This document shows, piece by piece, positions 1 to 10,047 of a stretch of DNA of 64,000 nt. Every line of letters starts with the position of its first letter. The first letter of the stretch is position 1. The notes beneath the pieces were generated by a model. The model was not told the DNA's origin. It worked only from the letters and a program-made list of their open reading frames with translations, and searched no databases. Made by a program: the position numbers and the translations under genes. The stretch covers positions 3,906,001 through 3,970,000 of the forward strand of contig NZ_CP108106.1 of assembly GCF_041435195.1 (NCBI RefSeq), read 5' to 3'. Origin of the DNA: Streptomyces sp. NBC_00224. Lineage in GTDB: Bacteria; Actinomycetota; Actinomycetes; Streptomycetales; Streptomycetaceae.

Positions 1-3000
1 TGGAGGCGGCCCGTGTGCTCGTCTACGAAGTTCGTCGTCCAGACCCGATACGGCTGGGGGCCGCTCACCACGCGCAGCGGCTCGCCGTACGGGGAGTACG
101 TGACGTCCGTCGTGTACCAGCTCTGCCCCGACGTCGACTCCGCCAGGCCGTCGCTGTTGTAACGCGTGACGACCTTCTCTGCGGCCAGACCACCCACCGC
201 CGGCAGCGTCACCGTCAGCGGTTTGCCGGTCGGCGTGTACTCGTAGGCGTACTTGTACGTGCCGGACACACCCGTCGTCATGGCGTTGGCCGGGACGACC
301 GTCTCCTTGCCGGTCGGGCGATAGCCGGTGTCGTAGCCGGTGACCCGGTTGATGTAGTCGCCACTCTTGTCGTGGCGGATCGACTCGACGGGCTGGCCCA
401 GTGCACCCGGCAGGGTGTCGAAGGAAAACTCCTTCACCGGCGGGGCCGTCGTCGAGCCTTCGCGGACCGCGACGATCCGACTCAGCTCGTCGTACGACGT
501 GTACGTGCTGCCCCGGGAGTCGGTCACGCTGACCAAGCGGTCCGCGTCGTCGTAGCCGGACGTCGTCTCGCCCGTGTCCGGGTCGGTCGAGGCGATCAGA
601 CGCTTGCGGGCGTCATAGGTGTACGTCCAAGCGTTGCCCGCCGGGTCGGTGACCTTCGAGCGGTTGCCCCGGGCGTCGTACTCGTAGCTGGTCTGGCGGT
701 ACTCCGTGGACTGCGGGTTGGTGAAGTGCTGGATCGCCGTCACCCGGCCGCGCGCGTCAGTGAAAGTCTTGATCGCTGGGGCCGCGCCACCCGCCGGAAC
801 CGCGAACGTGCTGGTGTCCTGGTAGCTGGTGGTCGCCGCGTAGACGGACTTGCCGCTGAAGAGCGTGGACGCCCGGACAGGGCGCTCCAAGCCGTCGTAC
901 GTCGTACGCGTCATGCTCGGCACCAGGCTGTCCGAGGCGCGTTTGAACTGGGCGGACTGCGGGTCCCCGGCCGCCAGGTAGGGGTTCGTCTGCTCCCGGA
1001 TGAGGCCGTGGTCGTCGTAGCGGGTGTCCGCGATGATCCGGCCGGGCCCGTGCGCCTCGCTCTGCGTCTGCACGGCGCGCATCAGGCCGTCGTAGACGGT
1101 GACCTGCTTGGCGTAGGTGCCGTCGTCCTTGACGTTCTCGACGGTGACGGCGGTGGGCTTGGTCGTCGTGTCCGTCGCCACCGCCATCTGGTAGGTGATC
1201 TTGACGTCGGGCGTCTGGGTGCCCGAGGAGCGCACCGGAGTCCAGCCCTTGACGAGGCGGCCGAGCGCGTCGTACTCGCTGCGTGCCACACGGCCGTTGG
1301 CGTCGGTGACGGTCAGGGGGAGCGCACGGCCGGGGTCGAGCGTCGTGGTGGTCGCGAAACCCTTGGGGTTGATGATCTTTGTCGAAGTGACGGGTCCACC
1401 CGCATCACCGGGCGTGTACTGGGTCTCGGTGGTCCCGACCAGCGGCTTCTTCACCGTGCGGACGCGACCGAGCGGGTCGTACGTCATCGTCACCGCAGGG
1501 CCGAAGGCGCTGCCCGCGCCATTGGTCTCCGTGATCGTGGTGGCGAGCCCCTTGGCGGGGGTCTCGCCGTAGCCCAGCCCGTCGTACGACGTCCGGGCGG
1601 CTCCCGTGAGCTGCGTCGCCACATCCGCGTTGGCGTAGTCGGCACACGACGTGCTCGTCGAGCGGATCTGCTTGGGGAGCCCGATGAGATTCGTGGACTC
1701 GTTGTGGACGTAGTCCGTCTTGGCGCAGGTGTAGTCGCTGAGCGTCTCGCCGCCGGTCCCGTTGGGCTGAACCACAGCGGTCTGGACCTCGATGGGCAGA
1801 CCGTGGTCGTCGTCGACCTTGGTCGTGGTGCGGACGGCCTGCCAGCTGTTGTCGACCGTCTGGATCGCGTCCGAGCGCTCCACTCCGGTGCGGTGAGCGA
1901 GCAGGGCTCCCGCTCCGCCGTCCCGGTCCCGCGAAGCCGTCTGCTTGGACCAGGGGAAGCTGAGGGTGCGCTTGAGCACCCGGCCGCCGCTCCCGTCGTA
2001 CGTGATCGACTCGGCTGTCATGCCTCCGTACTGGGGCTGGTCGTCGGCGATCAGCATCACCGCACCCGTGGAGTCCTTGACCGCACCGCCCGCGCCACGG
2101 AAGTAGCGGCTGACCGAATACGACTGGGTTTGCGGGTTGCCGGCGGTCGGCGTGTTCTTGCTGCCCTTGGTCGTGGCCACCTGCTGGAAGCCCCGCCACT
2201 CGCTGTATGTGCGCAGGTCGGGCTTGGTGAACTCGTCGTCGCTCTTGCCCCAGGCCGCGCCCGAGTAGGAGTAGTTGGTCGTGATGCGGTCGGAGACGCC
2301 GGTGATCCGGTCGGTCTCGGTGACCGAGTCCACGAGGTACTTGTTGAACCAGGAGAGTGCGGGCTTCTCCTCCTCGCCATCCGGCGACCACCGCACCGGG
2401 TAGCAAGTGCCGGTGTTCTTGTCCTGGTCGACCGACGGCTCGGTGCGGCAGCCGCCCTTGTACCGGACCTCGATATCGGCGCCGTGCTCCGTGGCGACCG
2501 TGCCGATACGCGGGCGCGTGAAGCCCGGCCGGGGGTCACTGGACGACTTGGGGACCAGGTTGGGGAGCTGCTTGTCCTTGAGGTAGCTGCGCAGGGGGTG
2601 GTCGCTGCCCACGACGTACGGGCCGAAGCTGACGCCCGCGCTGGACATGAGCGTGCCGGTGCTGTCGCCGGGGGCGTACCCACGGCGGGTGATCTTGGTG
2701 AGCCACAGACCCGGCGAGGTGTCGTACCAGTCGCGCGGGAAGCTCTGCTCAAGGTTGTACGTGTCGACCTTGGCCAGACCCGTGACACCCGGGCGGGCGC
2801 CCTCGGTTGTGACCGACTCCAGGCGCTTGCGGGTCCAGAACGAGGGGAAGGCCGGGCAGAGCTTGGAGTCGGACTTGCAGTTCAGGTTGCCGGGGACGTC
2901 CCACCAGGGGCGGTACGAGGCTGGGTCCGCCGTATTGTTGAACTTGGCCTCGTCGCAGGCGGTCGCGCCGGCCAGGCAGCGCTCCTTGGTGTTGAAGACG

Positions 3001-4724
3001 ACGCGGGCCGAGGGCGTGGTGAGCGAGCCGGTGCGCAGCCCGTACTCGACGCTCGTCGGGTAGCCGCCGCGGATGTACTTCTCGGGCGACTTGAACTTCT
3101 TGTTGGGGGCGTAGTAGTTCGTCTCCTGGGCCCAGTTGACGATCATCGCGTTGCCGTGGACGTCAACGACCTTGTCCAGGCCCCAGTGCCAGGCCTGCTG
3201 CTTCTTCGTCGTGCCCTCGGCACAGCGGGAGTCGGCGAACGCGGTGGCGTAGCAGGGCTCGCCGGGATGGTTGCCGTAGACCGGGACGGTGAAGACGGAG
3301 TTGGTGTCGGCGTGGCTGCCGCCCACCTTGTTGAGGCCGTAGAAGTACTGGGTGCCGTCGGCGGTGGTGACCACCCAGTACTCGCCGTTGTTGTCCCCGT
3401 TGTCGCCGCCGGACTTGAGCTCGACGCGGGTGCCGTCGTCGTTCTGCGGGCGGTAGATGTCCGTGTTGCCGACCCGCACCAGCTCGGTCGTCCGGCCGCC
3501 GAGCGACATGACCGCGTTGTACGAGACCCAGCACAGGTCGGACGTCTTGTACTTCTTGTCCTTGTTGTTGGGCGCTCCGGCGTCGGTGTCCTTGCGGTCG
3601 TCCTGGCAGGCTCGGTAGCGGCGCTCGATGTGGCCGGGCTCGTACGTCCAGCCCTCACCGATCCACGAAGCCTGCGGCGACGTAGTGGACGTCTTGCCGT
3701 CGACGGTCTGGGACGAGTACTCGAAGGAGATCTTCGGGGCCGGGCCCGCGGGGGCGGGCGGCACGGTCACGGGGTACGACCAGCTGAAGGCGCCGGACGC
3801 GTTTCCGGCCGCCCACTTGCCGTCGCCGGCGAGCGGGGTGGCCTTGAACGAACCGCCGTTGCCCGCGCCGGAGTCGACCGCGCCGACAACCGCCTTGTCA
3901 CCGCCCGCGGCGACTGGCTGGACGTATGCCGCCTGCATCACGCCGGAGGGGGCCGCAACCCGGGGAGCAGCGGCCGGGGTCACCGTGCCGTCGGCGGCGG
4001 TGTCGACGGTCGCGGTGATCGTCTTGCCGCCGGAGTCGTTGGCCGTCTCCAGGTCCTGGTAGGCCCAGCACTCCTCCACGTCGGGCGTGGTCAGGTAGCA
4101 CTCGGGAAACTGCACGAAGTGCAGCCGGGAGGCCCAGTCGGCGCCGTAGAGGTTCTCGTACGTCTTGTAGTCGAGCTGCACGGAGACCGGGACGGAGGCG
4201 CCTGCCGGAGCCGTCACGGTGACGATCGCGCCGTCCACGCCATCGGACTCGACGGCCGTACGCGCGGACACGCCCACCTGCCACGTGCCCGTGGGCACGG
4301 CGGCTCCCGGAGCCTGGCCGAGTTTCACCGGGAGCGTGCCCACAGGTTCGAGACCGGCAGGTGTCGCGGCGGCGGATCCCGCCCGGAAGGCCGTCTGCTG
4401 CGCGGTGGAAGAGAAGGTGACCGAAGCGGTGCCCGCGGCGGGGGGCGTGGTGGTGCCCGTGGGTGCGTCCGTGGTGTTCGCCGGAGGCTCGACGTCGATG
4501 CGGTCGAGCTTCGGATCCAGGGTGCCGCCCTTGATCAGCTGCTCCTGGCGGAGGTTCTCCAGGGCCAGGCTCTGATCATGACGCGGTGCCTCGTCGTTGG
4601 CCGGGTCCGGGGGTTGCGCCAGCGCGGGCGTGGGCAGCAGGGCGATCGCCAGGGCCGTGCAGACGGCTGAAAGCACGGATGCCCGGCGGCGCCGACTGCG
4701 TGCGGACGGCGGCATGACAAACAC
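1..4724 (-). CDS. Secreted RHS/YD-repeat protein (SpvB/TcB-like N-terminus), C-terminus beyond window
   Basis: The frame is open from 4724 to the left edge (about 1,574 codons), so only the N-terminal part is visible. The GTG at 4724 is chosen because a GGGGGGA ribosome site lies about 8 nt upstream; an ATG three codons later is the alternative. A basic signal peptide ends near ALAQPP (about residue 38). Around residues 320-360 the text PKISFEYSSQ...WIGEGWTYEPG resembles the start of the SpvB/TcaC-like module. From about residue 900 on, YD repeats of the RHS type dominate (for example YEYDARGNRSKVTDPAGN, YTYDARKRLIASTDPDTGE). RHS proteins form a hollow shell that often encloses a C-terminal toxin; whether this one carries a toxin cannot be seen, because that end is off-window. 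It is divergent from another large secreted repeat protein. Family call is firm; function is inferred. Confidence 0.9.
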   Translation of the reverse strand, partial: MFVMPPSARSRRRRASVLSAVCTALAIALLPTPALAQPPDPANDEAPRHDQSLALENLRQEQLIKGGTLDPKLDRIDVEPPANTTDAPTGTTTPPAAGTASVTFSSTAQQTAFRAGSAAATPAGLEPVGTLPVKLGQAPGAAVPTGTWQVGVSARTAVESDGVDGAIVTVTAPAGASVPVSVQLDYKTYENLYGADWASRLHFVQFPECYLTTPDVEECWAYQDLETANDSGGKTITATVDTAADGTVTPAAAPRVAAPSGVMQAAYVQPVAAGGDKAVVGAVDSGAGNGGSFKATPLAGDGKWAAGNASGAFSWSYPVTVPPAPAGPAPKISFEYSSQTVDGKTSTTSPQASWIGEGWTYEPGHIERRYRACQDDRKDTDAGAPNNKDKKYKTSDLCWVSYNAVMSLGGRTTELVRVGNTDIYRPQNDDGTRVELKSGGDNGDNNGEYWVVTTADGTQYFYGLNKVGGSHADTNSVFTVPVYGNHPGEPCYATAFADSRCAEGTTKKQQAWHWGLDKVVDVHGNAMIVNWAQETNYYAPNKKFKSPEKYIRGGYPTSVEYGLRTGSLTTPSARVVFNTKERCLAGATACDEAKFNNTADPASYRPWWDVPGNLNCKSDSKLCPAFPSFWTRKRLESVTTEGARPGVTGLAKVDTYNLEQSFPRDWYDTSPGLWLTKITRRGYAPGDSTGTLMSSAGVSFGPYVVGSDHPLRSYLKDKQLPNLVPKSSSDPRPGFTRPRIGTVATEHGADIEVRYKGGCRTEPSVDQDKNTGTCYPVRWSPDGEEEKPALSWFNKYLVDSVTETDRITGVSDRITTNYSYSGAAWGKSDDEFTKPDLRTYSEWRGFQQVATTKGSKNTPTAGNPQTQSYSVSRYFRGAGGAVKDSTGAVMLIADDQPQYGGMTAESITYDGSGGRVLKRTLSFPWSKQTASRDRDGGAGALLAHRTGVERSDAIQTVDNSWQAVRTTTKVDDDHGLPIEVQTAVVQPNGTGGETLSDYTCAKTDYVHNESTNLIGLPKQIRSTSTSCADYANADVATQLTGAARTSYDGLGYGETPAKGLATTITETNGAGSAFGPAVTMTYDPLGRVRTVKKPLVGTTETQYTPGDAGGPVTSTKIINPKGFATTTTLDPGRALPLTVTDANGRVARSEYDALGRLVKGWTPVRSSGTQTPDVKITYQMAVATDTTTKPTAVTVENVKDDGTYAKQVTVYDGLMRAVQTQSEAHGPGRIIADTRYDDHGLIREQTNPYLAAGDPQSAQFKRASDSLVPSMTRTTYDGLERPVRASTLFSGKSVYAATTSYQDTSTFAVPAGGAAPAIKTFTDARGRVTAIQHFTNPQSTEYRQTSYEYDARGNRSKVTDPAGNAWTYTYDARKRLIASTDPDTGETTSGYDDADRLVSVTDSRGSTYTSYDELSRIVAVREGSTTAPPVKEFSFDTLPGALGQPVESIRHDKSGDYINRVTGYDTGYRPTGKETVVPANAMTTGVSGTYKYAYEYTPTGKPLTVTLPAVGGLAAEKVVTRYNSDGLAESTSGQSWYTTDVTYSPYGEPLRVVSGPQPYRVWTTNFVDEHTGRL

Positions 4725-5269
4725 GGTGAGGTCCCCCCGGACGTCAACGGGCGGCACCTGAAAGGAACGCAGGTGATGCCGCTTCAGAACGCGCTGATTC
4801 TGTGCGCCGCCTGTGAAGAAAGCCAGGCATTTACGTGATCAGTGAAAATAGCCACGCCGCGTATCGCCTCAACTAAACCATCGGGGCAGGGAGCACGACA
4901 TGCCGCCCAGGAGAGCAGGAATAGATACTGATCGGCGGAGAACAGATAGCTCAGTCTGTTCGGGATCAACTGTCACTAATCCACTCATGGATATGCACCG
5001 GTCAGCAACGAAAAGCGAGCAATGGATGGGGTCATTTCCGTTCGGAGGACCTGGTTCGACTTTCGCGCGCACAGCAACCGCACAGCTGCCGAAGGTGAGT
5101 CACCGAGTGCAAGGGGTGACAGATTGGGCGTGACGACGCCCCCCTCTTGAGCAATGATCTGGTCGCATCTTCACGTCTCGCGCACAGAAGCGGCAGGGCG
5201 TGACGACAGGAAGTGCCCGGTCGGCAGTCCGTCGCGACGCCGGCACGAGGGGGGAAGGGAACCTCGCGC
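4725..5269. promoter_or_regulatory. Divergent intergenic region between two secreted-protein genes
   Basis: This 545-bp gap is clearly more AT-rich than the flanking genes and must hold the promoters of both divergent genes. A 12-bp direct repeat, GGGCGTGACGAC, occurs at 5126-5137 and 5196-5207, 70 bp apart, upstream of the plus-strand gene. A short open frame at 4900-5133 has unconvincing composition and no ribosome site, so I do not call it. No clear sigma-70 hexamer pair was identified by eye. Confidence 0.4.
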
Positions 5270-8200
5270 ATGACGAGCAGAGCGCGCCGCATGCCCGGAC
5301 GCAAAGCAACAGCCGCCATAGCAGCGGCCGTTGTGGTGGGTTCGGGCGTGACCTATATCGGCCTGAATGATTCCGGGAGCAGCCACAAGAAGCCGCGGTC
5401 CACCGAAAACGCCGCACCACTGGACGAGGCCGGGGCTGCGGCCAGGGCGAAGCGGACCGGAAAGGCGGTGGAGGCAGCGGCACTGCGTACCGCGTATTCG
5501 ACCACCTGGGCCCGCCCGGACGGAATGCTCCAACGGCGCATCCACACAAGTCCAATCCGAGCCAAAGTGGGTGGCGAATGGAAGGCGATCGACCCCACTT
5601 TGATCAAGGTCAACAACGGCTGGTCCCCCAAAGCGACGAACGTGCGGATGACCTTCTCCGCCGGCGCCTCCGGCAGCGGGACCGAGCACGCCTCGCGTGA
5701 CCAGGCCCGCCGAGTTCCCCTGCTCGCACCCGCCGCGCCCAACGCCACCACCGCGACCGGCAACGCCCTCGTCACCCTGTCGACCGGTGGCCACGACATC
5801 GTGCTGACCTGGCCGGGGCCGATCCCCCAGCCGGTGATCGACGGCTCGCGTGCGCTCTACCCGGAGATCCTGCCGGGCGCGGACCTGGTCCTCACAGCCG
5901 ACGACGGCGGGTTCGCCCAGCTCCTGGTGGTGAAGAACCGGCAAGCCGCGGCCAATCCGCAGGTGGCCCGACTCGCGTACGGGCTCTCCTCCCCCGATCT
6001 CAACTTCGTGCTGGACCCCACCACACGCATCCTCACCGCGAAGGACAGCGGCGGCGGCGACATCGCGGAGTCGCCCACCCCGCTCATGTGGGACAGCGCC
6101 GGCGTCACCGCCACCACCGACGGCGGTGGCGGGGGAACGAGCTCACCCCCACCGCCCGAGCCGACACCGACGGACACACCCGACGGTTCGACGAGCGGCG
6201 GCGAGACGCCCACGGCCTCGCCCGAGCCGTCCAGCGCCACTGACGACACCGACCGGGGCGACACCTGGAAGGAGGTGCTGCCCGGGCCGTCGGACGACGC
6301 GCCCGACCCTTCGGTCGTCCGGCCCAACCTCACGCCTCCTCCGATCCCGCCGGAGGCGTCGCCCGAGCCCACCCGGACCGGACCGGACGCGACCCTCGGC
6401 CTGCCCGCCCTCGCCGGACCGCAGCCCGAATCCCACGGTGCACTTGCCGACGTCGATCTCCAGGGTTCCAACTGGATCCTGACCGCAGATCAGGAGTTCC
6501 TCAACGACTCCTCCACCGTGTATCCGGTCTTCATCGACCCTTCGGTCAAGAAGCACACCAACGACTGGACCACGGCCTACGACCGGCACCCGAACGCCAA
6601 CTTCTACAACGGCCGGAACTTCAACAAGGGCGGCACGCATGAGGCGCGGGTGGGCTTCGAGTCCGACACCTGGGGAACCTCCCGTTCCTTCTTCACCATC
6701 GGCTGGGACTCCGACCTCAAGGACGCCATCGTCTCCGACGCGACGCTGCGCATCCTGGAGACCTACTCCTGGTCGTGCGACGCGCGACGGATGGACATCT
6801 ATCTCACCGGTGAGATCAACTCCAAGACGACTTGGAACAACGCCCCGAAGATGACCAGCGGCAACAAGCTGGCCAGCCGGTCCTTCGCTCACGGCTGGAA
6901 GTCCGGTTCCTGCCCGGACGCGTACGAGGCCTTCAAAATCACGGGCACGGCACAGCGTGCTGTCAGCAGGGGCTGGGGCACCATGACCATCGGCATACGC
7001 GCCGCGACGGAGGACTCCCAGTACGCCTGGAAGAAGATCCAGGCGGACGGCGGCAACGACCCGTACGTCGACCTCTCTTACAACCGGCGCCCCGAGCCCC
7101 CGACCGGGCTCGACCTCGACCCGGATCTCAGCTGCGACACCACCGCCCCGTACGTCAACGTCGGTGCCTCTCAGCTGACTTTCTGGGCCGGCGCCAAGGA
7201 CAGGGACGACAACCTGGCCTCGCTCCGCTTCCAGCTGTGGCGAGCGGGCACCAGCCCCACCAACAACAACCTCCTGGGAAACAAGGGCAACGTCTCCGTC
7301 GGCAGTCAGACGTCGTCCGCGAGGGTGCACACCGACCCGTTCTCGACGAGCGGACTGCAGAGCGGGGGCACGTACTCGTGGCGCGTCATCGCCGTAGACA
7401 AGTACGGCGCCACGTCGACCAGATACTCCCCTGGCGGCGACATCCCCTGCCGGTTCGTCTTTGACAACCAGCGGCCGAGCCCACCCATCGTCACCTCGAC
7501 CGACTTCCCCGACGCCGACCAGAGTGACAACGGCTTCTGGAACGACCCCGAGGACTCCCTCTGGAGCACCCAACCGTTCGGCAAACCCGGCACATTCACC
7601 TTCCGGACGGCTCAGGCAGACGTCGCGAAGTTCGAGTACAGCTACAACGGCGGCTCGTACAACTTCTCGGTCACCAGGACCGGAGCGCTGACCACCGTCG
7701 CGAACGCCAAGCCGCCCATGGCAGGCCCGGTCGTCCTGTACGTACGGGCCGTGGATGCGGCGAACAACAGGTCCGAACCCCGCAAGTACCTCTTCTACGT
7801 GACCCCACGGGACTCCGCCGACGCCCCCGGTGACCTCACTGGTGACAAACTCCCCGACCTCATGGTCGTCAGCGGCGACGGTGACCTGCGCACCTACCCT
7901 TCCCAGGCCCTGGCGGACCTGTCCAAGGGCACCGGTGGCCTCGGCTACTCCATGTCCGGCGGCTACCGAGGCAACCCCGACAAGGACCCCACCGGTGGCG
8001 ACGGCAGGCCGATCTACACCGCGGCCCCGAGCGGCTACTGGAAGAACACGCTCATCGCGCACCTCGGTGACGTCTATGGAGGCGACGGTCTCCAGGACCT
8101 CGTCGCCGTCCGCGAAGGCAAGCTGTGGGTCTATCCCGGCGACGGGTACGGCGCCGTCAACGTCGACAAGCGCCAGGAGATCCTGCTGCCGTCGAACGCG

Positions 8201-8737
8201 CCCAGCCCGGCCTCCATCACCCAGATCGTCTCCGCCGGGGACGCCACCGGTGACGGCAAGCCGGACTTCTTCCTGCGGGTCGGTGACGCCTTCTGGGCCC
8301 TGGTCGGCTACAACGGCGCTACCGTCGACCAGGCGGTCCAGTTGTCACCGGACGCTTGGAGCAGCCGCGACATCGTCACCGTCCAGGACGTCACGGGCGA
8401 CGGCACCGCCGATCTGATCTACCGCAGCGACAGCGCCGGGCAACTCGCGCTGCGCGTCGGCAAGAAGGCCGCCACCGGCGGGGTCGATCTGAAGTCGCTG
8501 GCCAGTGCCGCGGGCTCCGCCAACGGCTCCGACGGCGTCTACGGCGCCTCCAGTTGGGGGCGGAGCAACATCCGGCTCCTCTACGGCACCCCTGACGCCG
8601 ACGGAGACGGCATCCCCGACGTCTGGGTGGTCAAGGCCGACGGAACCGTCCGCTTCTACTCCGGTGGCCGCACCACCATGCCGACCGCCGGGATCCAGAT
8701 CAACAGCGGCTGGCAGTCGAAGCTCGCCATCGGCTGA
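5270..8737 (+). CDS. Secreted DNRLRE-domain / FG-GAP repeat protein
   Basis: Start ATG 5270 is preferred over an upstream in-frame ATG at 5213 because a GGAAGGGAACC ribosome site precedes it and a typical signal peptide (basic MTSRARR, then hydrophobic AAIAAAVVVGS) begins there. The product is about 1,155 residues. Order: signal peptide; N-terminal region; Pro/Thr/Ser-rich linker at about 285-380; DNRLRE-like beta region at about 405-600 with aromatic/Asn-rich text; fibronectin-like segments at about 610-840; then five FG-GAP/VCBS repeats from about 853, each with a calcium-loop motif (DLTGDKLPD, DATGDGKPD, DVTGDGTAD, DADGDGIPD). Such repeats bind calcium and build beta-propellers on secreted proteins. 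No enzyme domain is recognised. Its divergent neighbour is an RHS protein, a pairing that suggests a common surface or secreted function (inference). A strong hairpin follows the stop. Confidence 0.85.
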   Translation: MTSRARRMPGRKATAAIAAAVVVGSGVTYIGLNDSGSSHKKPRSTENAAPLDEAGAAARAKRTGKAVEAAALRTAYSTTWARPDGMLQRRIHTSPIRAKVGGEWKAIDPTLIKVNNGWSPKATNVRMTFSAGASGSGTEHASRDQARRVPLLAPAAPNATTATGNALVTLSTGGHDIVLTWPGPIPQPVIDGSRALYPEILPGADLVLTADDGGFAQLLVVKNRQAAANPQVARLAYGLSSPDLNFVLDPTTRILTAKDSGGGDIAESPTPLMWDSAGVTATTDGGGGGTSSPPPPEPTPTDTPDGSTSGGETPTASPEPSSATDDTDRGDTWKEVLPGPSDDAPDPSVVRPNLTPPPIPPEASPEPTRTGPDATLGLPALAGPQPESHGALADVDLQGSNWILTADQEFLNDSSTVYPVFIDPSVKKHTNDWTTAYDRHPNANFYNGRNFNKGGTHEARVGFESDTWGTSRSFFTIGWDSDLKDAIVSDATLRILETYSWSCDARRMDIYLTGEINSKTTWNNAPKMTSGNKLASRSFAHGWKSGSCPDAYEAFKITGTAQRAVSRGWGTMTIGIRAATEDSQYAWKKIQADGGNDPYVDLSYNRRPEPPTGLDLDPDLSCDTTAPYVNVGASQLTFWAGAKDRDDNLASLRFQLWRAGTSPTNNNLLGNKGNVSVGSQTSSARVHTDPFSTSGLQSGGTYSWRVIAVDKYGATSTRYSPGGDIPCRFVFDNQRPSPPIVTSTDFPDADQSDNGFWNDPEDSLWSTQPFGKPGTFTFRTAQADVAKFEYSYNGGSYNFSVTRTGALTTVANAKPPMAGPVVLYVRAVDAANNRSEPRKYLFYVTPRDSADAPGDLTGDKLPDLMVVSGDGDLRTYPSQALADLSKGTGGLGYSMSGGYRGNPDKDPTGGDGRPIYTAAPSGYWKNTLIAHLGDVYGGDGLQDLVAVREGKLWVYPGDGYGAVNVDKRQEILLPSNAPSPASITQIVSAGDATGDGKPDFFLRVGDAFWALVGYNGATVDQAVQLSPDAWSSRDIVTVQDVTGDGTADLIYRSDSAGQLALRVGKKAATGGVDLKSLASAAGSANGSDGVYGASSWGRSNIRLLYGTPDADGDGIPDVWVVKADGTVRFYSGGRTTMPTAGIQINSGWQSKLAIG

Positions 8738-8743
8738 ACGCAG

Positions 8744-8780
8744 AGGAGGGGCCCCGGACACACCGTCCGGGGCCCCTCCT
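8744..8780. terminator. Bidirectional intrinsic terminator
   Basis: A perfect 16-bp stem (8744-8759 with 8765-8780) and 5-nt loop sits between two convergent genes, 6 nt after the upstream stop, followed by CGTTTTCC. It can serve both strands. Confidence 0.85.
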
Positions 8781-8796
8781 CGTTTTCCTCACGCGC

Positions 8797-10047
8797 TCAG
8801 CGCTTCCCCCCTGCGGACCTGCCGTCCGGCCACAGTCTCGGGCTGCGCTTGGCGGCCACGTCCTCGACCCAGCCGAAGCTCAGGACGCACAGGCCGATCA
8901 GTACCCAGGTGAAGGCGAGCACCGGCCAGGCGCTGTCAAGCAGCCACGGCACGCTCTCGCCCAGGGAGCCGAGGCCCCACAGCTGGTCCCACATCGTCGC
9001 CGCGGCGAGGATGCACACGTTGTGCCAGAGGTAGACCGTCACCGCGCGCGAGTTGAGCAGGGTGATCAGCCGGTCCCAACGGCGCAGCCGCGGCGGCCAC
9101 TCGGACCACGAAGGGCTGAAGTGGAGGAGCAGCAGCACGGCGCCGAACGACCAGAGGGCCTGGGCGAGCGGGATCCCGTCCAGCTCGTTCTCGCCCCCGA
9201 AGTCGTTCCGCATGGCCCACCAGAGGCCGATGCTGAGGATGAACGGGGCCACCGCCGGGACGATGTACCGCGGAACGCGGCTCAGGACGCCCTGCTGATG
9301 AGCCATGCCCAGCACCCAGCAGGCGCCGAACGTGGAGAAGTCGGTGATCGCGGAGTCGATCCGCTCCGGAAGGTCGAAGCTGCCAAAGGTCATGACCGCC
9401 GAGAGCACCAGCGGCGCAAGGATCGTCGTCCACGGCACCTTCCGCAGGTAGTGCAGGATCAGCGGCGACAGCAGGACATACCAGAGGTAGGCGCGCAGGT
9501 ACCAGAGCGGCTCGGCGACGTTGCCCGCCCAGGAACCGTCCAGGAAACCGTGGACGCCGGCGAGGTCGGACGCGTACGGGGGATCGCTCAGCGGGACAAT
9601 CCAGAACAGCAGATGCGTCCACCACCACCCCGGGTGCCCGTCCGCGTCGGGCCCCCAGCCCTGGGCGACCATGCCGGTGACACCGATCGCACCCAGCAGC
9701 CACATCGGCGGCAGCAGGCGCCGCATCCGGCTGCGGATCACCTGGGGGGCCGGGCGCTTGAGCGAACGCCCCATGAGGTTGCCGGCGAGCGCGAACATGA
9801 CGCCCATGGACGGGAAGGCCAGCGGCAGCCAGGACCAGCTCATGAGGTGGTAGAGGACGACACGGAACAGGGCAAGCGCCCTGAGCAGGTCGAAGTAGCG
9901 GTCGCGGCCGGGCTTGCTCGGTGCGGGCGCTTCGGGCTTGTGCCGCAGGGCCGCCGGCGGAGACAGATAGCGGGAGTCCGCTCCCTGCTCGTTGGTGCCG
10001 TACGGTCCGGGCTGCGGCCAGGCGCCCGCGGGCTCGGTGGTGGTCAT
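8797..10047 (-). CDS. Acyltransferase family 3 membrane protein, PNAG operon
   Basis: A 416-residue integral membrane protein of the acyltransferase-3 family (OatA/IcaC-like), which moves acyl groups onto extracytoplasmic polysaccharide. The family start is visible at about residue 50: RDRYFDLLRALALFRVVLYH, the arginine/histidine-bearing first helix, followed by about ten hydrophobic helices. ATG 10047 has a GGAGG site and overlaps the stop of the upstream matB-like gene by 4 nt (ATGA), so translation is coupled. An open extension to 10143 lies inside matB and is not used. By analogy with icaC in staphylococcal PNAG operons it probably O-acylates (or helps export) the polymer made by MatB; that role is inferred. 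Confidence 0.85.
   Translation of the reverse strand: MTTTEPAGAWPQPGPYGTNEQGADSRYLSPPAALRHKPEAPAPSKPGRDRYFDLLRALALFRVVLYHLMSWSWLPLAFPSMGVMFALAGNLMGRSLKRPAPQVIRSRMRRLLPPMWLLGAIGVTGMVAQGWGPDADGHPGWWWTHLLFWIVPLSDPPYASDLAGVHGFLDGSWAGNVAEPLWYLRAYLWYVLLSPLILHYLRKVPWTTILAPLVLSAVMTFGSFDLPERIDSAITDFSTFGACWVLGMAHQQGVLSRVPRYIVPAVAPFILSIGLWWAMRNDFGGENELDGIPLAQALWSFGAVLLLLHFSPSWSEWPPRLRRWDRLITLLNSRAVTVYLWHNVCILAAATMWDQLWGLGSLGESVPWLLDSAWPVLAFTWVLIGLCVLSFGWVEDVAAKRSPRLWPDGRSAGGKR

Noticed and set aside
15..4670. Long plus-strand open frame (about 1,550 codons)
   Set aside because: It is the antisense image of the RHS gene; composition is Arg/Val/Gly-rich junk and the minus strand gives coherent RHS text.
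4900..5133. Short plus-strand frame in the divergent gap
   Set aside because: No ribosome site, poor composition, and a frame on the other strand overlaps it; probably chance.
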